Origin: an uncultured Faecalibacterium sp.
Lineage (GTDB): Bacteria > Bacillota > Clostridia > Oscillospirales > Ruminococcaceae
Direction: 5' to 3'
DNA length: 64,000 nt
Assembly (NCBI GenBank): GCA_937907025.1
Contig: CALESJ010000003.1
Location: 33,329 to 97,328, forward strand
The first letter of the stretch is position 1. Each line of letters opens with the position of its first letter. A program made the position numbers and the translations under genes. Positions 62,801 through 64,000 of the stretch are shown in pieces. Below the pieces are notes generated by a model. The model made no database searches, was not told the DNA's origin, and saw only the letters and a list, made by a program, of their open reading frames with translations.

Positions 62801-63441
62801 TTCAGGTACACTTCCTGTTCGCCCTTCATATCGACGGTGGAGGAAAAGGTGTTGTCAATGAGGTTCCGGTTGGACAGCATGACGCCCTTGCCCCGTCCGG
62901 TGGTGCCAGAGGTGAACAGGATCATGGCGCAGTCGTTTTCCGAAACGTCGGGGGTGACCCGGCGTCCGGCAAACTCTTTCAGCAGGTTGTCCGAGCAGGG
63001 CACATGCTTGCCGTGCTGCAGGGAAATGTAGGTCTTGACCCGGGGGCAGGCGTCCTTGACACCTTCCACCAGGGGTGCATGTTCCCAGTCATAGAACAGG
63101 ATGTCCACATCCGAACGGGTCAGGCAGTCGGCCAGGCCCGCCACATCCAGCTGGATGTCCAGGGGCACCACCGTGTTGCCGTTGGCCATGACACCCATCA
63201 TCACCGCCAGGTAGTGGTGGCTGCTGCTGCCCAGCAGGCCCACCTGGACCTTGTGACCCGTCACCGCGTCCTGTTCCTTGACCCAGGCGGCAATGGCGTG
63301 GCACTCCTCCACAAATTTGGCATAGGTCACATCATAGACCACGTCGTTGTCCTCATACCGCAAAAAGACTCTGTCGCCGTATTCTTTGCCCGCATTTTCT
63401 ACCAGGTCATACACTGTTTTGGTGTTCTCGTAGGTAATCAT
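59836..63441 (-). CDS. NRPS-like protein: acyl-AMP ligase, carrier, condensation and remnant adenylation domain
   Basis: 1201 residues from the ATG at 63441, after AGGAGGAAAC. The first roughly 520 residues are an AMP-forming ligase (ILFTSGTTGRGKGVML, GYGMSECSPV, WLRTGDLGYLDEDGFLYLTG in part) that looks more like fatty-acyl ligases (GRKKNLIVLSNGENV) than amino-acid adenylation domains. A carrier follows with Ser566 in YRAGMDSLGS. A condensation domain has AHIVGDG, keeping His741 and Asp745 of HHxxxDG with Ala for the first His. The last about 120 residues (YQTGLHARILPDGSLDIL in part) resemble the end of a second adenylation domain without its core. No thioesterase or reductase is present, so release must be by condensation onto an external nucleophile or by another protein. 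Confidence 0.87.
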   Translation of the reverse strand: MITYENTKTVYDLVENAGKEYGDRVFLRYEDNDVVYDVTYAKFVEECHAIAAWVKEQDAVTGHKVQVGLLGSSSHHYLAVMMGVMANGNTVVPLDIQLDVAGLADCLTRSDVDILFYDWEHAPLVEGVKDACPRVKTYISLQHGKHVPCSDNLLKEFAGRRVTPDVSENDCAMILFTSGTTGRGKGVMLSNRNLIDNTFSSTVDMKGEQEVYLNILPIHHVFCINSDVLAAMRYGVLLCLNRDMSKLADHLKLFQPTSFRAVPMVAKALYNRLLILKLQHPEMTTQQLKEAVFGRRLWKIICGGGYLTPELAKDYQDLGILIGQGYGMSECSPVISAPDWSRPDKVDSVGKVVDRCQVRIVDGEIQVKSPSVMMGYYKDPENTAEALTEDGWLRTGDLGYLDEDGFLYLTGRKKNLIVLSNGENVAPEQIENMFDGEPIVEDILVFEENDTITAEVYPNFRYAEETDISDIQAAVGDSIAKINQKLPTFKRILNFRVRKNPFEKTSSRKIKRANYFNQKKTEEEKRKKRILPKNELQQKIYDCVAGVLGNQDFGIDTDFYRAGMDSLGSVLLLTDLSEKLNFSITLDDLMAHASVQKLEAYYQEKQQEEQVDYTPRAVYPLTNMQIYFAYVMRGNTTANLPSLIHLDPSVDLQRLQTAVADLFDVHPGLKSVIQMDDGTYKSFRHDDLRVNVPIYRQSDEEFAQTREHLLVPYLYGKDEPLYHVGIYQTDSANYLFLDVAHIVGDGMTLKILFEDLNRLYAGESVAKETYTLFEYVLDEKAREKKGKREQDIRYYRELMKDVRIKKSILNRKDFHDLDKGENASLRGRFTVSPNQLNAFCAEHKVSENVMFLTAFNYCISIFSNEKDVVSSIHSGRTDSRWTRLAGPLFLSYLFRYTNLAHETVPQLLSRSARQIMETMRCHISCLHSDEMFFQYQGDILRLNEIGGAPAHRERIQLDSLPFHLQVMSDAKGFYFYELRYWNNRFDRQQLEIFMECMDVILKAMLTEPSVRRLKKHLPQHLFPHHYFVKAADVNAAAGSPLIQDVDGEEQVKAYVFDETCRKQPLGAWGALYIMDHPTRNWTDKITNPYGPGMLYQTGLHARILPDGSLDILEQCGRTIMMETLTGRDFLDLGKLEQVLCAYEGVETAQAYITWGQEHRMELCADITGKEQPDLDKLNAYLQEKVEPVLVPKQIHFTQTVS

Positions 63442-63516
63442 ATGTTTCCTCCTGAAAGTATCACATCGTATACCCAATTGATTTTTTGACCATCTGTTCA
63501 ATTTTTTCTCTTGCCT

Positions 63517-63535
63517 GCGCCGCTTTTTTCGGCGC
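63517..63535 (-). other. Hairpin in the NRPS-gene leader
   Basis: GCGCCG/CGGCGC with a loop of seven bases lies in the about 100-base leader; a second pairing AATTGA/TCAATT is nearer the gene. No T run follows, so it may affect RNA stability rather than terminate. Confidence 0.4.
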
Positions 63536-63545
63536 TCCGTAGCTG

Positions 63546-63574
63546 AGTATAGCACACCGAAAGACAAATGTCCC
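63546..63574 (-). promoter_or_regulatory. Candidate promoter of the NRPS-like gene
   Basis: On the minus strand GGGACA (63574-63569) and TATACT (63551-63546) are 17 bases apart, with TGC before the -10 (extended form). Confidence 0.55.
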
Positions 63575-64000
63575 TTTGTGAAATGTACAAATTATTGGAA
63601 AGTGATCAATTTTTGGAGGGTCGTAAAAAAAATTTACCTAAAATTTTGGAAATAATGCGGCAGGTTCCACAAAAATCCGGGCCAAAAAAAGGCTCCTGCG
63701 GGCAGACTTTTTTGGAAAAGCCGTGCAGAAGTCGAAAAAAGGCCCGGAGTGAAGCCGCGGCCCCGAAAAAATTGTATAAATTTTCAGGTCTTCGGAAGGC
63801 CTGGAACGGGGGCCGGGCGGGCGCTGGTGGTTGTGCGGCCTGCCAAATCGGCGGAGAGTGCCCAGTCCGGCAAAGGCTGGGAAAAGGCTGGGCAAAGAAA
63901 AAAGCCCTGCTTTCCAGCAAGGCTTTCTTTTGATGCACTATCAATAGGGAGGCCACAGCCCCCTTTCCGACCAATCAGGCACCAGGGGGACCCGCGCTCT
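63575..64000. other. No supported gene at the right edge
   Basis: A-rich sequence upstream of the NRPS promoter with several imperfect hairpins. Frames open on both strands (about 120 codons) have no ribosome site and look like shadows. An imperfect stem at 63901-63926 with T runs on both sides is a probable bidirectional terminator for a gene beyond the window. Confidence 0.6.

Noticed and set aside
1..64000. CRISPR arrays, tRNA or rRNA genes, prophage structural genes
   Set aside because: No regularly spaced repeat-spacer pattern, cloverleaf or capsid/tail genes were seen on reading both strands.

Overview
The window looks like the chromosome of a GC-rich, Gram-positive gut anaerobe, probably an Oscillospiraceae/Ruminococcaceae relative of Faecalibacterium, Gemmiger or Subdoligranulum. 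This rests on AGGAGG-type ribosome binding sites, sigma-A promoters, an AgrC/AgrA-like two-component pair, a SipW/TasA-like surface locus, many host-glycan glycosidases and a clostridial integrative element. The taxonomic call is inference. The window starts inside a sugar ABC permease gene.

Layout. (1) 3-10519, plus strand: permease fragment, small NifU-like protein, GH38 alpha-mannosidase, GH2 beta-galactosidase, an unrecognised 807-residue protein and a ROK sugar kinase. (2) 10590-12902: amino-acid ABC importer. (3) 13196-13930: DUF4230 membrane protein and a 26-residue membrane peptide. (4) 13997-17716: acyltransferase-3 membrane protein and a Tet(M)/EF-G-like GTPase fused at its C-terminus to a NYN (YacP/Rae1-like) nuclease domain. 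(5) 17853-22905: GH2 glycosidase, GPH sugar symporter and divergent AraC regulator. (6) 23140-25166: AgrC/AgrA-like kinase and LytTR regulator. (7) 25362-33956: an integrative mobilizable element (IME) of about 8.6 kb with 12-bp inverted ends, a large serine recombinase, a MobQ-type relaxase that has no ordinary start codon, a hairpin-rich oriT with a MOBQ-type nick motif, and an AT-rich type II restriction-modification cargo. (8) 34040-38489: XRE regulator divergent from a SipW signal peptidase and four secreted proteins (TasA-like, LPXTG-anchored, TasA-like, Pro-rich). (9) 38551-54667, minus strand: a roughly 16-kb operon of ABC permeases LplB/LplC, a lipoprotein binding protein, GH38-like, GH130, GH38, GH20, MFS and GH3. 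(10) 54996-59673: LacI regulator, GntR regulator, a long mannose-6-phosphate isomerase and a ROK-like protein. (11) 59836-63441: an NRPS-like acyl-AMP ligase/carrier/condensation protein.

Regions 1, 9 and 10 fit together as uptake and breakdown of mannose-, GlcNAc- and galactose-containing oligosaccharides such as N-glycan fragments. The ABC importer brings in the oligosaccharide. GH2, GH20 and GH3 remove Gal, HexNAc and other beta-linked sugars, GH38 enzymes remove alpha-mannose, and GH130 phosphorolyses the beta-mannosyl core. ROK kinases and the isomerase feed glycolysis. No ATPase for the sugar importer is present, so a shared MsmX-type ATPase elsewhere is expected. No endoglycosidase (GH18/GH85) is visible, so the strain may depend on glycans released by others.

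The most unusual items are the GTPase-NYN fusion, the IME with its oriT and ATC-start relaxase, the acyl ligase-carrier-condensation protein with a remnant second adenylation domain, the SipW locus, and the unrecognised 807-residue protein inside the glycan operon. No tRNA, rRNA, CRISPR array or prophage was seen.
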